Positions 36,101 to 48,569 of a stretch of DNA of 64,000 nucleotides are shown piece by piece. The position numbers were made by a program, and so were the translations under genes. The notes below the pieces were generated by a model. The model did no database searches. It was not told where the DNA came from and saw only the letters and a list, made by a program, of their open reading frames with translations. The DNA lies in assembly GCA_028023455.1 (NCBI GenBank), contig JAQFVV010000144.1, forward strand, positions 312,001 through 376,000, in the 5' to 3' direction. The DNA comes from Epiperipatus broadwayi (Eukaryota; Onychophora; Udeonychophora; Euonychophora; Peripatidae). The stretch's first letter is position 1. Every line of letters starts with the position of its first letter.

Positions 36101-36985
36101 AAGCATTGATGTACAATAAAATTGAAAGTATTGGTAACAAAAAAATTTAATGGTGGAGGTTGAATAATAGGAAAAAAAAAAAAAAATCAGAAGCTATTTA
36201 AATTAATGGGTTTTTAAAAAAAAATCCAAATAAAAGATAGTTTACATATATCATCACATTTGTTGATATAACGTGGCCTTTTATGGATCTCAGTGACTTC
36301 TCTGATCTTACATTAGAAGAGATTATTACAACAGGACAGAATTGTAGTGTTTATGAAATCAATTTTATATCCATATCCATGGTATGGAGTGAAAATATCA
36401 ATGATAATAAATGCTGTTTAACTACATTAGCATATTTATTTATTCTAGCATTAATACAATGACTGTTCATACCACATAAGAAGCCCCACAAACTAACATG
36501 AAATTTTATTAACTTCATGGGTCTCAAGAGGATTTGAATCCTTAAACTTGGAGAGAATATTATCAAGGTTGGTTAGTAGTATATGCCATTTTTACATTAT
36601 ACCATTTTAAATATGTTCAATACTGCTTATAGTTTCTTTTATATGAAGAATACAGGCTCTAGTAGTCAATGTTTTTCTTTTCTTATTTTCTTATTGTGGT
36701 GTTTTTAGGCTTGAATTAAATTTTGGTATATAATTCCATTATCATAAACATTAGCCAATAAAATATTAATTATATGGATTACTTCTACTTCCAGATATGA
36801 TTTATCTGAAAGATTAACTGCTCTAGTGAAAAGAGTTTTGGCTATAGAAAAGTTTTATTCTGGATGATGGTGGGATGAAAATTATAGGCATATGTCTATG
36901 TGTAAAGTTTTTCTGAAAACAGAAAAAAAATATTATGTTTTTTGGTGGCCTATACATCAAGGAGCTGTAAAAAAAATTTGCTATT
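33195..36985. other. AT-rich spacer, small palindrome, no gene seen
   Basis: B-box-like GTCTGGGTTCAAATCC at 33329-33344 suggests a SINE-B trace. 33972-34035 is a palindrome (ACAAGTTAATACTTATTTGA / inverse TCAAATAAGTATTGACTTGT). GTTT repeats lie at 35310-35342. A second B-box-like GGATTTGAATCC is at 36530-36541. No exon or coding region is supported. Confidence 0.45.
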
Positions 36986-37640
36986 AACCAAAAGGGAATT
37001 CTTTGATTCTTCTTTGAAACTTTAAATGAACTGAGCAGGGCCAATTCCTAATGTCCATTCCATATAGTTTTGTTGTTGCAATTGTTATTACTATGTGATT
37101 ATTTATATAGTATAGGAATCTTGAATGAGCCACACACCACATCAGATAGCATAGTGAGCTTAATGGCTTTATATATCTGAGTTTAAAATTAAGAAACCCT
37201 ATGGTCATCCTTCTTAATTGCCTATATAGCTCTTAACTGAAATATCAGTTGAGTTTTTTTTTTTTAAAGACAGAATGAGTATGTGTGAATGAATCCCATA
37301 CCATTCACAATCATGACAGACAGAACTAAATCATGGCCCCCAGAAGACTGTAAAGTTGTCATGCAAGGTAGTGGTTGGAGGCTGAAGGCAGAGGATGCTA
37401 AGAATTTAATTGTGAAGTCTGATTACTATTTGATGGCAAGCTTTTATTTAAATATTTACAACTGCAAATCACTTTCAAGTAAAGGAAGATTGCAACAATT
37501 GAAAGAAGTGTCTAGAATTAAATGGGATATGATTGGAGTTTGTGAAGTAAGAAGAAAAGGTGAAGAGACAATTGATTTGAAAAGTGGATATGTATTATAC
37601 TACAAAGGGACAAACATTGGAAAACCACAAGTGAAGTAGA
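36986..37640 (+). mobile_element. RTE-type retrotransposon 5' end, copy 1
   Basis: 36986-37290 matches the 5' leader of the element at 59570 (CCTAATGTCCA, TTATTACTATGTGA, AAATTAAGAAA). 37289-37639 is an open frame of 116 residues. Its latter half is the N-terminus of an RTE/BovB-type apurinic endonuclease: SLSSKGRLQQLKEVSRIKWD, then MIGVCEVRRKGEETIDLKSG with the catalytic Glu in the xSExR-like box (here CEVR). It ends abruptly at 37639. The RT and tail are missing. Confidence 0.75.
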
Positions 37641-38984
37641 ATTCAGTATAAACAAATGCCATTACTGTCCTTTATCACAAATATCAATGATGACTCTTAT
37701 CTAAATAAAAAATACTATCAACCATCAATTAAAATATCAACCTGCTAATTGTCAATGCTTTCATTCAGTTATTATTTCAGACAATTGTTCATCACATACT
37801 TTTATTGCTTTCTCTTAATGATTTTATTGCATGAAGAAAATCATTACTTTGCTTTTTTTATTATATCATAAAATAACATGCAAACAAAATAGACCAAACT
37901 TACATCATAACACGACAAAACAATGATAGCAATACGTCTTTTCTAAACACATTTCTTATATGGGAACCACAAACTCGACAATACTACTGGAACTGTAGTA
38001 ACTATTTTTAACAATATTGTAGATATTACAACTTTATATTAATAAATAAATGTAATTTATTTCAAAGTGTGAAAAATACTAACAAAATATTCATATAGTA
38101 TATTAAGATGAAATCAATAATATAAAATTAATCGCATCAGAATACGGCAGGAGCAATTTCTAAATCCTTCTGTAATTTTTAATAAATGTATAATTTAATA
38201 ATGCGATAAGTATAATAAAAGATAGCATAATTTTGTGTCAGTATAAAACAACCACTATTGACTTGCTGGACAGTTTGTAACTTACAAGGGAAATGTGTCT
38301 CTCATTGGCCTATGATCATTCATTTAAAGTGCCATTTATAAATAAATTTATAATGCAGGTTTAAAGTTTGTTCATTGGTATTTCAACCATCAGCTTTTCA
38401 GTAATACCCATGTCACTAAAATCATCTTCAAAACTGTTAAAGCAGCAGAAACATCATATGAATTATGAAATATTATATAACCTATTGTCACATTAATATA
38501 TTTTAACAATTCAATTCATAAATTGTATGTTTAAACTTTGATGTATTTATTATTACATTACTGTCATAAAGACAATGCATACTGGCATATTTTACAAGTG
38601 GAATAAAATGCACCATGCTTAATTATTTGCATGAAGTTACAATTACTGTAGTCATGGCATTAATGCTATTAATAAGCTTGTGATTCATAGATGAAATATG
38701 TCCTCAATATCCTGTGATCATTCTTTTATGGCTCTGTCTGAAAGTGATCCATATGCAATTTTTAAATTATTTTATAAATATAATATTTAATGAAATATCT
38801 TTTTATTGTTATTTTTGGCTCTAAGCAGGCAAAACAAGAGTCAAATGGTGAGTGCTCCTCAGAGCAACTGTAAAAATGTAGTTGAATATAAGTATAGTCA
38901 CAAAAATATTGAATTTTTTTTCCACTTTCTGAAAATAGATTATCAGTGGTTATTTTTAGTTAAATAATTAATGTAAAATGTGAT
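37641..38984. other. AT-rich spacer, no gene seen
   Basis: No open frame or repeat that I can support. A short GC-rich stem (GGCTCTAAGC...CTCAGAGC, 38818-38864) stands out but is unexplained. Confidence 0.5.
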
Positions 38985-39300
38985 ATGTTGTATTATTTAC
39001 ATCATCTATCATTAAATGCTGATTGTGTTAAAAAACAAATCCATATAACTGTTATTAATAACACACAAATATTGATAGTATTCAAGTGGTATTATTCTCA
39101 GCTTTTCTTCGGATGTTGCTAGTCTGACTAGTAGCAAATTAGCATAGGTGTCAAACTACATGTTTAGATTCTTGAATATCAAATTTTAAGACAATGTTCT
39201 AACCAAGTGAGTTCTTTTGTCAAAGGCAACAGTCAGTAGAAATTTCATATATTTATCTATGATGATTGGTTCAAATCCTGATTCCTTCACTTTTCTTCAA
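38985..39300 (-). mobile_element. SINE-A copy 2
   Basis: Minus-strand tRNA-like head (inverse of AGACAATGTTCTAACCAAGTGAG, 39190-39212) and tail with CTAGCAACATCCGAAGAAAAGC and a TGTGTGTTATTAATAAC motif. Homologous to 22020-22485 but with a single, more decayed head. Confidence 0.65.
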
Positions 39301-39555
39301 TTTTTTTTTTCTAAGAGCAAGGTTAATTAGAGGCTTCCAGACATTATTTATTACCACACTGGATTGACTTATAGGGTTATTTGCCATTGTCATATAAGTA
39401 GCTTATTTGAATTTTCTTCTTTGCACTTTTTACTCTCTATTCAATATTTTTGGTTTTTCCCAATCGAACATATATTCATTAGTATATACATGATCTGCTA
39501 CTGTAGATACATCTATTTTTTTTTCTAACCATTAGTTTGTGTTCTTATCACTGTT

Positions 39556-39925
39556 CAAAAAAAGTGAAGGAATCAGGAAGATTTGAAACAACCTCATAGA
39601 TAAGTATATGAAACTTCTACAGACTGTTACCTTTGACAGAATAGTTCAGTTGGTTAGTGTTGTTTGAAATTCATAATTCCAAAATCTAAAGCTGTAAGTT
39701 TGATTCCTATGCTAGTATTGTCTCTGCTCATGCTAGCAGCACTTGAAGAAGAGCAAATAATGATAATCATTCAAATGATTGTGTACTCTAACCTGTATTG
39801 TCTATTTGTGTTTTATTACTAACAGCTGTTTGTATTTGAAAAGTTTAAATGAAGTTTAAAATTTTGTAGATATTCAACATTTAATGATAAATGATGGAAA
39901 TTGTCCATTATATTACCTCATCTAA
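39556..39925 (+). mobile_element. SINE-A copy 3, inverted to copy 2
   Basis: Plus-strand copy: GAAGGAATCAGGAAGATTTG, GACAGAATAGTTCAGTTGGTTAG (A-box, about 39636-39658), GTAAGTTTGATTCCTATGC (B-box), then CTAGCAGCACTTGAAGAAGA and TTTGTGTTTTATTACTAACA. With copy 2 it forms an inverted repeat whose arms are 300-370 bp around a 250 bp centre. Confidence 0.68.
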
Positions 39926-40234
39926 AATATCATCATCACAATAATATTGAGAAAGGAATACATTAGCTTGTGTACATTATGTATGCATATAGAATAAACT
40001 ATTCTCACTGAAAGCTATAAATAAATAGCATCTGTTGGCAAAGGATGAAGAATAAAATGGATCCATTTTATTCTTGACTCTTCAGTAAAGTTATTTATTT
40101 ATAGTTTGACAGAAAAGTGGTTTACTTCATTAAGTCAACATATTGAACTATGATAGTTTGATATTTACAATTATATGCATATATTTGATACATAAATATA
40201 TTCTAAATTTATCGTTTGTATGTAAAATAACTTT
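39926..40234. other. AT-rich spacer
   Basis: No gene seen. The only structure is a short inverted ATAAAATGGATCCATTTTAT at 40051-40070. Confidence 0.5.
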
Positions 40235-40235
40235 T

Positions 40236-41700
40236 AATTAGAGGGAATTTGAACCCACACTTTCAAGGTCCCTTTAGTTACCTGTTCCATCTTACATAAC
40301 TGATACACATGACCACATATATGTGAAAAAGATAAATGATCTCCAATATACATATTTTGAGCTGAACTAGCACTCATCAGTTGGTCTGGATCATCATTTC
40401 CCACACATATGTGTATAATCAGGGCTCGGTTTATATTAAGATAGAAAATCTTCAAACATTAATGAACATGCTTCAATACTCTCTATTCTCTAACTCTTCA
40501 GCTATTTATATCATTAAAAATCTGATGATAGTATGTCAAAGCTCTTGTTTACCAATTCTGTTGTCATACCCATGTTGTGCATAAGTCATTCTAACCCCTC
40601 ATATGTAAGACCTTAAGCCCATTTAAGTACATAAAAGAGGAATGGACAGAGTACAAATGCAAGTATAGACTATACACTTTAAGCTAGATGTAATTAGATA
40701 AGATTTGAACTCAGACTTTCAAGCTTCCTTTAGTCATCCACTCTATCTTACACAACAGATACACATGCCCCCATAGATGTCAAAAAAACAGATCTAGTAT
40801 ATGTATTTCCTGCTGAACCAGCACTCATCAGCTGGTCCAGATTATTATCTCCTGTATATATAAAATCAGTGCTCTGTTTATATTAAGATAGCAAATCTTC
40901 AAACTTTAATGGACAGGCTTTAATCCTCTCCACTACCCAACTCTTCAACCATCCATATCATTGAAAATTTGATGATGGTATGCCAAAGCCATCTTAATGC
41001 AAATTGAGCACTGATTACATATATGCATGGAAGGTAATAATCCAAACCAACTGATGACTGCTGGTTCAGCACAAAATATATATTTTGGAGATCATTTATC
41101 ATTTTCACATGTACATTGTTATGTGTATTGGTTGTGTAAGATAGAGTGAGTGATTAAAGGGAGATTGAAAGTCTGAGTTCAAATACCCTCTAATTCTAAT
41201 TTAAAGTATATATGCTATGCTTGTACTTAAATATTACACATTCACCCTGTATTCTGCCCATCTCCCTTCGGTGTATTTAAATAAGGTTTAAAATCCTATC
41301 TATGATAGGTCAGAATGGCTTACAGTCAACATGAGTATGACAACAGAATTGGCAAGCAAGAGATTTGAACACATCAGATTTTCAATGAAATGGATGGGTG
41401 AAGAGTTGGAGAGCAGAGAAGGATTAAAGCCTCTCCATTAAAGTTTGAAGATTTGTTATCTTAATATAAACCAAGCACTGATTAAATATATGTGTGGAAG
41501 ATGATGATCCAGACCAACTGATGAGTGATGGTTCAGCATGAAATACATATATTGTAGATTATTTATCTTTTTCACATGTATGTAATGTGTACAGTTGTAT
41601 AAAATGGAATGGGTGACTAATGGGATCTGAAAGTCTGGGTTCAAATCTCCTCTAATTATATCTAGTTTAAAATATATATGGTATACTTGCATTTAAAAAT
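40236..41700. repeat. SINE-B large inverted repeat
   Basis: Minus-oriented units (about 40236-40690 and a partial one 40690-40983) are followed head-to-head by plus-oriented units (about 40985-41440 and 41456-41700). Each contains GAAAGTYTGGGTTCAAAT (B-box-like), TGTATAAGATGGARTG, TTATTTATC...CACATGT and CCAACTGATGASTGCTGGTTC, with a spacer of about 250-290 bp. The unit length near 450 bp matches 8160-8835. The turn-over point is near 40984. Confidence 0.72.
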
Positions 41701-42590
41701 AACTGCTTAATGTAAAATATTAATTTCTTTTCTTTTTTCAATATTCTTTCAAAATTTGGCTCAATTCCTGATAACTTTAATTTAATAGGAGTGATATCCA
41801 ATTTATTTCTGTATTTTGCTTTTGTTTCTTGAAGAGGAAAAAAATAGAGTTCAAAACTAATTTTACCCAGTGGAAACCTATTGTTCCACAGAATCTAAAT
41901 TCGGATTTAAATCTAAAATGCATATATATATAAAGGTAAACATTACATATATGGAAAATGTCTAATTTTAAATTATCTCAGACATTTATAATTTAAATAT
42001 CATAACAATATGTTGTCGTTTTCCAGACATTAATTAAAATAATATTGCATCTTTAATTTTATTATTAATTTGAATTAACAATATTTGCATGTATTGAGAT
42101 ACATGAAAATTTTAAAATAATAATTATAAAAAAATAATGAGAATAAGGCAAATAAATAATACTTCATTACTTGCTTTGAATAACTTTTTATTAAAATTAT
42201 ACAATAGTTCATATAAGCTTTAATATATACAAAAGATAAATATAATTTTTTTTTTCTAATTTAAGTACAATCTTTTGTACTACAATAATTAAAACAATCC
42301 TTAGTCACAATTTTCATCACAAAATATAAAAATAAGTGTTAAATTGATTAAGATCACAAAAGATATTTGGCTAAGCCTGATTCTAAAATTTTATTTCAGC
42401 AAATTTACCTGAAGTATTTATTAAATACTAAATTCAAAATTTAAGTGTATTGATTTATAAGGTGTATATGATCACATAAAAGAACTACTAATTGAAACTG
42501 TTATTTTCAAACTAGGCAGAAATTTCATTGCAAAATTACTATGTTAATTATTTTAAATAATTAATTTTAAAAAGTGCATTATTTACAATA
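41701..42590. other. AT-rich spacer, no gene seen
   Basis: No open frames of interest, and A/T runs dominate. Confidence 0.5.
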
Positions 42591-42662
42591 TTAAAGTGAT
42601 ATTTTTATATTTAATTATATATATATATACATTGTACAGGCTTAAACCTGTATTAATATATG

Positions 42663-42850
42663 TAATATATGCGGGATTCGAACTCAGACTTTCACACGAC
42701 CCACTACTCTCAGTGCCATCTCATATTGCTGACCCACCTGATCATTATTTATCTTTTCAACATGTGTGTGATCAGGTGGGTCAGCAATATGAGATGGCAC
42801 TGAAAGTAGTGGGTCGTGTGAAAGTCTGAGTTCGAATCCCGCATATATTA
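42663..42850. repeat. Near-perfect hairpin of a tRNA-like sequence
   Basis: Left arm 42663-42744 and right arm 42769-42850 are 82 bp each with a single mismatch, around a 24 bp centre. The right arm reads AGATGGCACTGAAAGTAGTGG (A-box-like), then GTCTGAGTTCGAATCCCGC (near-canonical B-box GTTCGAATCC), so it is a SINE-B-like tRNA segment with its own inverted copy. Any read-through RNA would fold into an 82 bp stem. Confidence 0.92.
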
Positions 42851-43336
42851 TATATATATATATAGAATTAAATGTGCGAATATTAAATTATTATTCCTTT
42901 CATTACATAAATCTGTAAGTTTATTACTTAACTGATTGATTAATATGAAATATAAATGTCTCTGTTATTTATATCTTTATATGCATATTAAATTACTTAA
43001 AGCAAAGATCAGTGTTCATAGAATTATGACTTTTTCTCTACTAAAGCTGAAGTTTTTTTATGTTAAAAGTGTTAGCTCATTATCACCCTTATCAGTTCAA
43101 TCCACATTAACTGAAGACCATTACAACTTATCTAGTATTAGCTACATATCCTTTTACTAACACAACTTTGGATGATGATATGGGTTAGATATGAATGGGA
43201 TACTTAAAAGAAAAATCCTAAATTTGCTTATGACTTGAAAAAAAATGATATCTTAAATGCCAAGGGTATATTTTTTGCATATAAAACTTGCTTATAAAAT
43301 TGAATTTAAAAAAATAAAAAAATATTACAATAACTT

Positions 43337-44061
43337 CTAATATAAAGAAACATCAAGAGAAGTAAAAGAATAAATCTTTTCTAACTTAATATTTATAGTA
43401 GACTTTGTAAACATTTTGATCACTGTTTCAACATGTGTCAGTTCATGATCTTGAATCAGTTCCATTGCATCTTTATTTCTGTCAGAACACTGAATACTCA
43501 CTTGTATATCTTTGTTTGGAAAGTATGTTGTTTTTATACTAGCTAATATCTTTTTAGCAATGTAGAGAGAATCTGCGATTAATGGACAAATTTTTGTAGT
43601 AAGTTGGCCTTGACGCATTACTCCATAACCACATACAAGCCCATTTTGTAATGCCACTATAGTTGCCGAATGGCTATCTAGTAACCAAGCACTAATGTAA
43701 TTTTTTCTTGAATATGAACTAAGTTGAGCATCATATTTAACAACCTTAGTAAGTAAGGAATCAGAAAAGGGCATAATTAAAATATTATCAAGAGTTTTTA
43801 TATTAAGGTTTTGACATTTAAGTTTTCCTCGATATACATTAATATTCCAATCAGAAATAACTGGAAAAAAAATATTATATTTATCTTTCATACTTTCTAC
43901 AGCATTATTACAAATATTCTTGAGGTTATAGAGAGGTAATATTGTTTTAAAAAATGCTATTGCTATTCCTAGCTTTCGGTATTCAGGCTTAATAAAATAG
44001 AATCCCATTACTGCAGTTTCAGGGCTGGTATTCAAAATCATTAAGGTGCCTATAATTTCAT
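43337..44061 (-). CDS. GNAT acetyltransferase, YitH/HolE-like, terminal exon
   Basis: GNAT enzymes move an acetyl group from acetyl-CoA to an amine; the substrate here is unknown. The exon starts after an acceptor at 44062-44063 (T-rich tract, then ATAG) and runs 240 codons to the stop. Its first part carries EIIGTLMIL and MGFYFIKPEYRKLGIA, the acetyl-CoA loop R-x-x-G-x-A. The second part matches the C-terminal domain of YitH-like proteins: WLLDSHSATIVALQNGLVCG, YGVMRQG, then KICPLIADSLYIAKKIL. It joins the exon at 55692-55907 in phase 1. The frame is intact and the codon content is unlike the surrounding repeats, so the gene appears functional. No AATAAA is evident just downstream. Confidence 0.85.
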
Positions 44062-44069
44062 CTATTAAA

Positions 44070-45880
44070 AAAAATATAAATATATTATAGTAAAACATTA
44101 TTTATTTCATGTACATTAACTTTATTAATGTAGATTTAATGTATTAATTATTTTTAATAATAAATAAAAATATATTATTTTAATTAATAGCTTACCACAT
44201 ATTAACTTCAGTTCTGCTAATGAAACATTTTTGACAACTTACCATTGATCATAAATAATACAGAAGTAATAACTTTTTAGTTGCTTCTGGATAACTGGTG
44301 GTACAATTATTAATAATGATACATATAGTATTATATTAAATACCCAAAAATTAAATAATTATTAGAGAATGTTGTTTTAAAAAAGATTATTATTTTTAAA
44401 AAATGTATTTATTACTATAGTTTAGTTTCTTAAATCAAATATTAAAAATTAATCTCCATAATTAAATTATAATAAATTATAATGCTTCTCATATGAAACA
44501 AGAATTCCAAATTGGTTACTATTTAAGACCTTAGATGTATTTTTAATGCTGAAATAGTAATGTTCTCTTTGTTAAAAATATATTGCATTGAAAATGCATT
44601 TAAGGTCTTAAATAATAAATATTATTAGAGTTCTTTTTCTGTAAAAGAAGTATTTTTTATTAATGCAAGAATTTAAATCAAGTATTAGGAATTACTAATA
44701 GCTCTTTGAAAAACAAAGATCATTCCTAGAGTTCCTCATAAAGGAACAATGAAGAAGGTATTATTTGATAGGTTTGCCAATTCAGAATTTGAGAGTTTTT
44801 CTATTATTATTTTCCTATAAAATGTTTATTATATGCAGTAATTTATGGGTAGATATTTATAGTATACCTATAAATTTCTATGTTTAAGTTTTAAAAGGTT
44901 TAAATACAAATATTAGTTTATAATTAAATTAGGGAGCTAATGAATAATACGTAAATAATCAAATACTACTGAAGAAATGCTCCATGTATATAACGTAGTA
45001 GAAAACATTAAGATCATTATAAACTAGACTTCATTTATCAAGTATGTTAATAATAGTTTAATCTATAGACATTAAGTAGATATAGTCTAAATTCAGAATT
45101 ATTGCATTATCTAGTATAGTGGAAAATCATAGGATTATTAAAATATTTGATAGTGAACCTACATATTATCAAATTAATAGATAATATTCTGAAACTTTCA
45201 TTCATTATATAATCATGATGACAAGGCTTTTACTGTAATTAAAATTATAAACATAGATTAATAATAATGATTTCATCTTATAGCCATAAAGTAGATAGAC
45301 TTCTGTTGTGAACTCATCCTAACTCAGCAAAATCTCTCAAATAATGGATTTGCTTTTACTATAATATTATAAAAATGGAATTCAAGTTACTGTAAAAGTG
45401 ACCAGTGAAATAATAATAAAAAGAAATAAGTAGGCAAGAGCATAAACAGGCCAATTGAGAGCTACGGTCAGTGAATCCAATCATTTTCCAATATGGATAG
45501 GAATTTTGATTTATATTGAAGCTATATGAGGGTGAAAATAGATAATGCAGACAACTTTCAGAAGTTCAGACAAGTGTTTGGTATTAAACAGCAGTACATA
45601 GATTCAATAATGGCAGTGATATGTACTTCAATTTAGAATAGGAAGCAGGTAGTTACAATGATCATTGATCTCCACATGAAACAAGTTACCCATACTCTGA
45701 GTCTCACAGGTCCTGAAGCAATATCATAACATTCTTCTTAAACAGTATCTGTACTGCTAACAGCTAGACTTGGATAGTTAACCAATCATAAGAGGCAAAT
45801 AGTTGTAGCTAAATATTCATATAAATTCTATATTTAAAATACTATATGCACACATTTTTATATGGTGCACACATGGGTAG
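44070..45880. other. AT-rich intronic sequence, nothing recognised
   Basis: Mostly A/T runs. No repeats or exon-like stretch supported. Confidence 0.5.
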
Positions 45881-45884
45881 ATCC

Positions 45885-46185
45885 AAAACTGCAGAGAAGG
45901 TTCTGGTACGGTAAATAGTGGTGCATAATGTAGTAGGGCCCTAAGCAATGTAGAAGGTTCCCAATTTAGTAAATTTTACATGCAACAGGGTAGACTTGAA
46001 ACAATCCTTAGAAATGAGATTCTATGATGCAGTAAGTAATGGCACAATATAGTGGTAGAGCCCAAAACAGTGTAGAAAGATCATGGTACAGTAAATAATG
46101 GCTTACAATGTGGTATCACCTAAAACAATATAGATTTCAGAACAGTAAATAATGGTGCATAATGTGGTAGGGCCCAAAAGCATAT
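45885..46185 (+). repeat. Degenerate tandem repeat, about 60 bp x 5
   Basis: Units of GGTACRGTAAATARTGGTGCA, TAATGTGGTAGGGCCCAAAA and CARTGTAGAA repeated about five times with variable length, inside the intron. Confidence 0.75.
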
Positions 46186-46199
46186 AGCCTGATCTAGCT

Positions 46200-48100
46200 A
46201 CAGATATAACTTTAGTTTAAAAAAATCACAATGACTGGATTAGGTAAAAAAGCAACTGATAAATACAGTACAGATATTTTATTAATAATTTTTTTTGTTT
46301 GTTTTGAGATATGTACATTTGTATTATATATAAAATGTGTATGCATAAATGATCAAAATAATAATTAATAAATAAGAATGTGTTGCAGTGAGAGGAGATT
46401 GACACCAATATAAATGAAGCAATGTGCAAAACAGATAAAAGATATTGTAAACAGAATGATAAAAAGGTTAAAGATGTGCAAAATCACTAATGGTAAGCTG
46501 CAAATTATAGATAAGACACGTCAGAAAAATGATAAATTTCATAATATGGAACAACCACTTATAAAATTACAAAAGATTAAATTAGTAAAATTAGAGCAAG
46601 TACATGTTTTCACAAAAATGAAAATACCAATAATATAAAAAATCAATTGGGAATTCATAAAACAATAGTTTTAAAAGTGATGGGAAGTTGAAAATAAAAA
46701 TTACAAATGTTACTACTGCAGTATCAAAGAAAAGCACAACAGAGCTGCAAAGAAAAAAATAAAACATTCACTCTAGTTACAAATGGTTAATAGTGTCCAT
46801 ATAAATGATTAGAGAAATTTTATGATCATCCCAAGTGAGGACACTTAGATTAATAAAAAAATGCCTGGGGAGAGAGAAGGTTTGATTCTTATGTAGATAA
46901 GATAGGCCAATTCTCATCACTGGACCTAGGATCTGTTAAATGGACCAATGATATTAATAGAAATAAAATATATTGTCTGGAAAAATTACAACTAATAAAC
47001 TGATATGACTTATTTATTTAAAATAATTTAAGGAAAACTGTTTTTAGGTTTCAACAGAAAAATTAACAAAAACTACCAATGATTTTCAGAAAAATAAAAT
47101 ATTTTGTCTGGAAAAAAGACAACAAATAAACTGATGTGGTGACTTATTCATTTGAAATAATTTAAGAAAAATTTTTAGGTTTTAATAAAGAAATTGCTAA
47201 AAACAGTAAACATTGCTCTAAAATATATATGAAACATGTTTGCATTTTCTGGATGCTCATCAAAATAAGGTTGTGTTTAATCTGATTTTTTATACTTTCT
47301 GTTGTTGGAACAGAATGAAGGTGTGGTGATATGATATCTTTATATGGTTATGTTAAACTGTGGAGTTGTTGCAAGTTTTGCACCAACTGTTAATTTATAA
47401 TTAATATTTACTTAATCTAAAATAAGCTGAGTTCATTTTGACTTATTCCTCATCACCCACTAAGAAGATTGACATGGTGTAGGGTACTTGATGGCTAAAT
47501 CATTTACCTTGATGATACTAAATCTTACAAGTCTATGAAATTGGTCCATGCATGAGGATTTGCATCTGTTATGAGGATGGAGGCATTTTATGCTTTATTG
47601 TAATAGTTTCTTGAAATTCCTAATATAGTAATGGTCTTTTGCTTCTAGCTAAGTTCCTTCTTCAATCTGTAATAATAGTTTAAAGATTGAATTCAATATG
47701 GCCTAATGATTGAATTTTCCAGAATAAGTTAGTTGAATTTAATTCTAATATAAAATTCAATATATACTGTGTAACGGTATATAATATGCCATTACATTAA
47801 TTTAAAATTAAAACTTAAGTTCGTAAATAAAAATAAATTTATTAAAAACTAAAAGCTAAAATTAAAGAGTTGTTAAACGTATATATATTCGCACAGATGC
47901 AAAACTTTAAAAGTATTTGTTTTTAAATAAAATTTAAAAAAGTATTTGAATGTACTTTTTTATAAAAAAAAGGTAAAGATCTAGATATAAAATATTTTTT
48001 ATTAAAAAGTAATATAAATAAAAAAGATTCCTGTAATCTCAAAATGGAAATGATTGTTCTTATTAATTATCGAAAAGCAAACTAGCCCTTGGGGCTCTTA
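46200..48100. other. AT-rich intronic sequence
   Basis: Apart from the 131 bp duplication, nothing recognised. The lysine-rich ORF at 46414-46638 lacks any domain and fits the A-rich composition. Confidence 0.45.
46961..47215 (+). repeat. Tandem duplication, about 131 bp x 2
   Basis: AAATAAAATAT-TTGTCTGGAAAAA ... AACTGATRTG...GACTTATT ... TTTTTAGGTTT occurs at 46961 and again at 47092 with moderate divergence. Confidence 0.8.
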
Positions 48101-48360
48101 TATAAAAAAGTCAGATGAAAGATATAGATAAGAGAACAAAAAAAATTAGATGTCCAATAGAAGCAGCAATGAAATGCTCGGACTTTAATGAAAATTTGGA
48201 ACAGGAAATCATTGATTGTTCAGTGAATCTATAAAAAGACTGCAATAAAATAGTATCAGGAGTTGCAGCTTGATTTTTTTTTTGATAAGGGTGATAAGAT
48301 GCACTTTTCACCCTCTCTCACTTATTTCAAATGAAATGACTGTCGAATTATGAATGGTAC

Positions 48361-48568
48361 TGTTGCAGACCCTGAATCATATGGGTACTGCATTAAAATA
48401 GTACCAGGATTTAACCAGCTAAGGCCATCTCCAGAACAACAGACCGATCTTCTAATAAAGACTTTGCGGGAATTGGCAGCAGGAACTGGGAGCTCTTCTA
48501 CTGTAAGATATGAACTAAAAAATTTTAAAAAAATAATTAAGAACTTTCATCAAGATTTGACAAGCTAA
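48361..48568 (+). CDS. Possible terminal exon of an unidentified gene
   Basis: From an acceptor-like TACTGTTGCAG (ending 48370), preceded by a CT-rich stretch, an open frame runs about 66 codons to the stop at 48566-48568: DPESYGYCIKIVPGF, then LRPSPEQQTDLLIKTLRELA. Base composition is clearly less AT-rich and amino-acid use is balanced, unlike neighbouring ORFs. It could instead start at the in-frame ATG at 48350. I do not recognise the family. It lies antisense within the acetyltransferase intron. A short partial repeat of ACTGCA-TAAAATAGTA-CAGG lies 150 bp upstream (about 48239), so an exon copy or processed pseudogene is also possible. Confidence 0.35.
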
Positions 48569-48569
48569 A

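Noticed and set aside
36351-36566. Minus-strand 71-residue ORF
   Set aside because: Overlaps a B-box-like SINE trace and has no domain signal.
43337-44098. Starting the acetyltransferase at the ATG at 44096-44098
   Set aside because: The first dozen codons are a T-rich polypyrimidine tract ending in TAG, i.e. a splice acceptor, and the upstream exon joins in phase at 44061.
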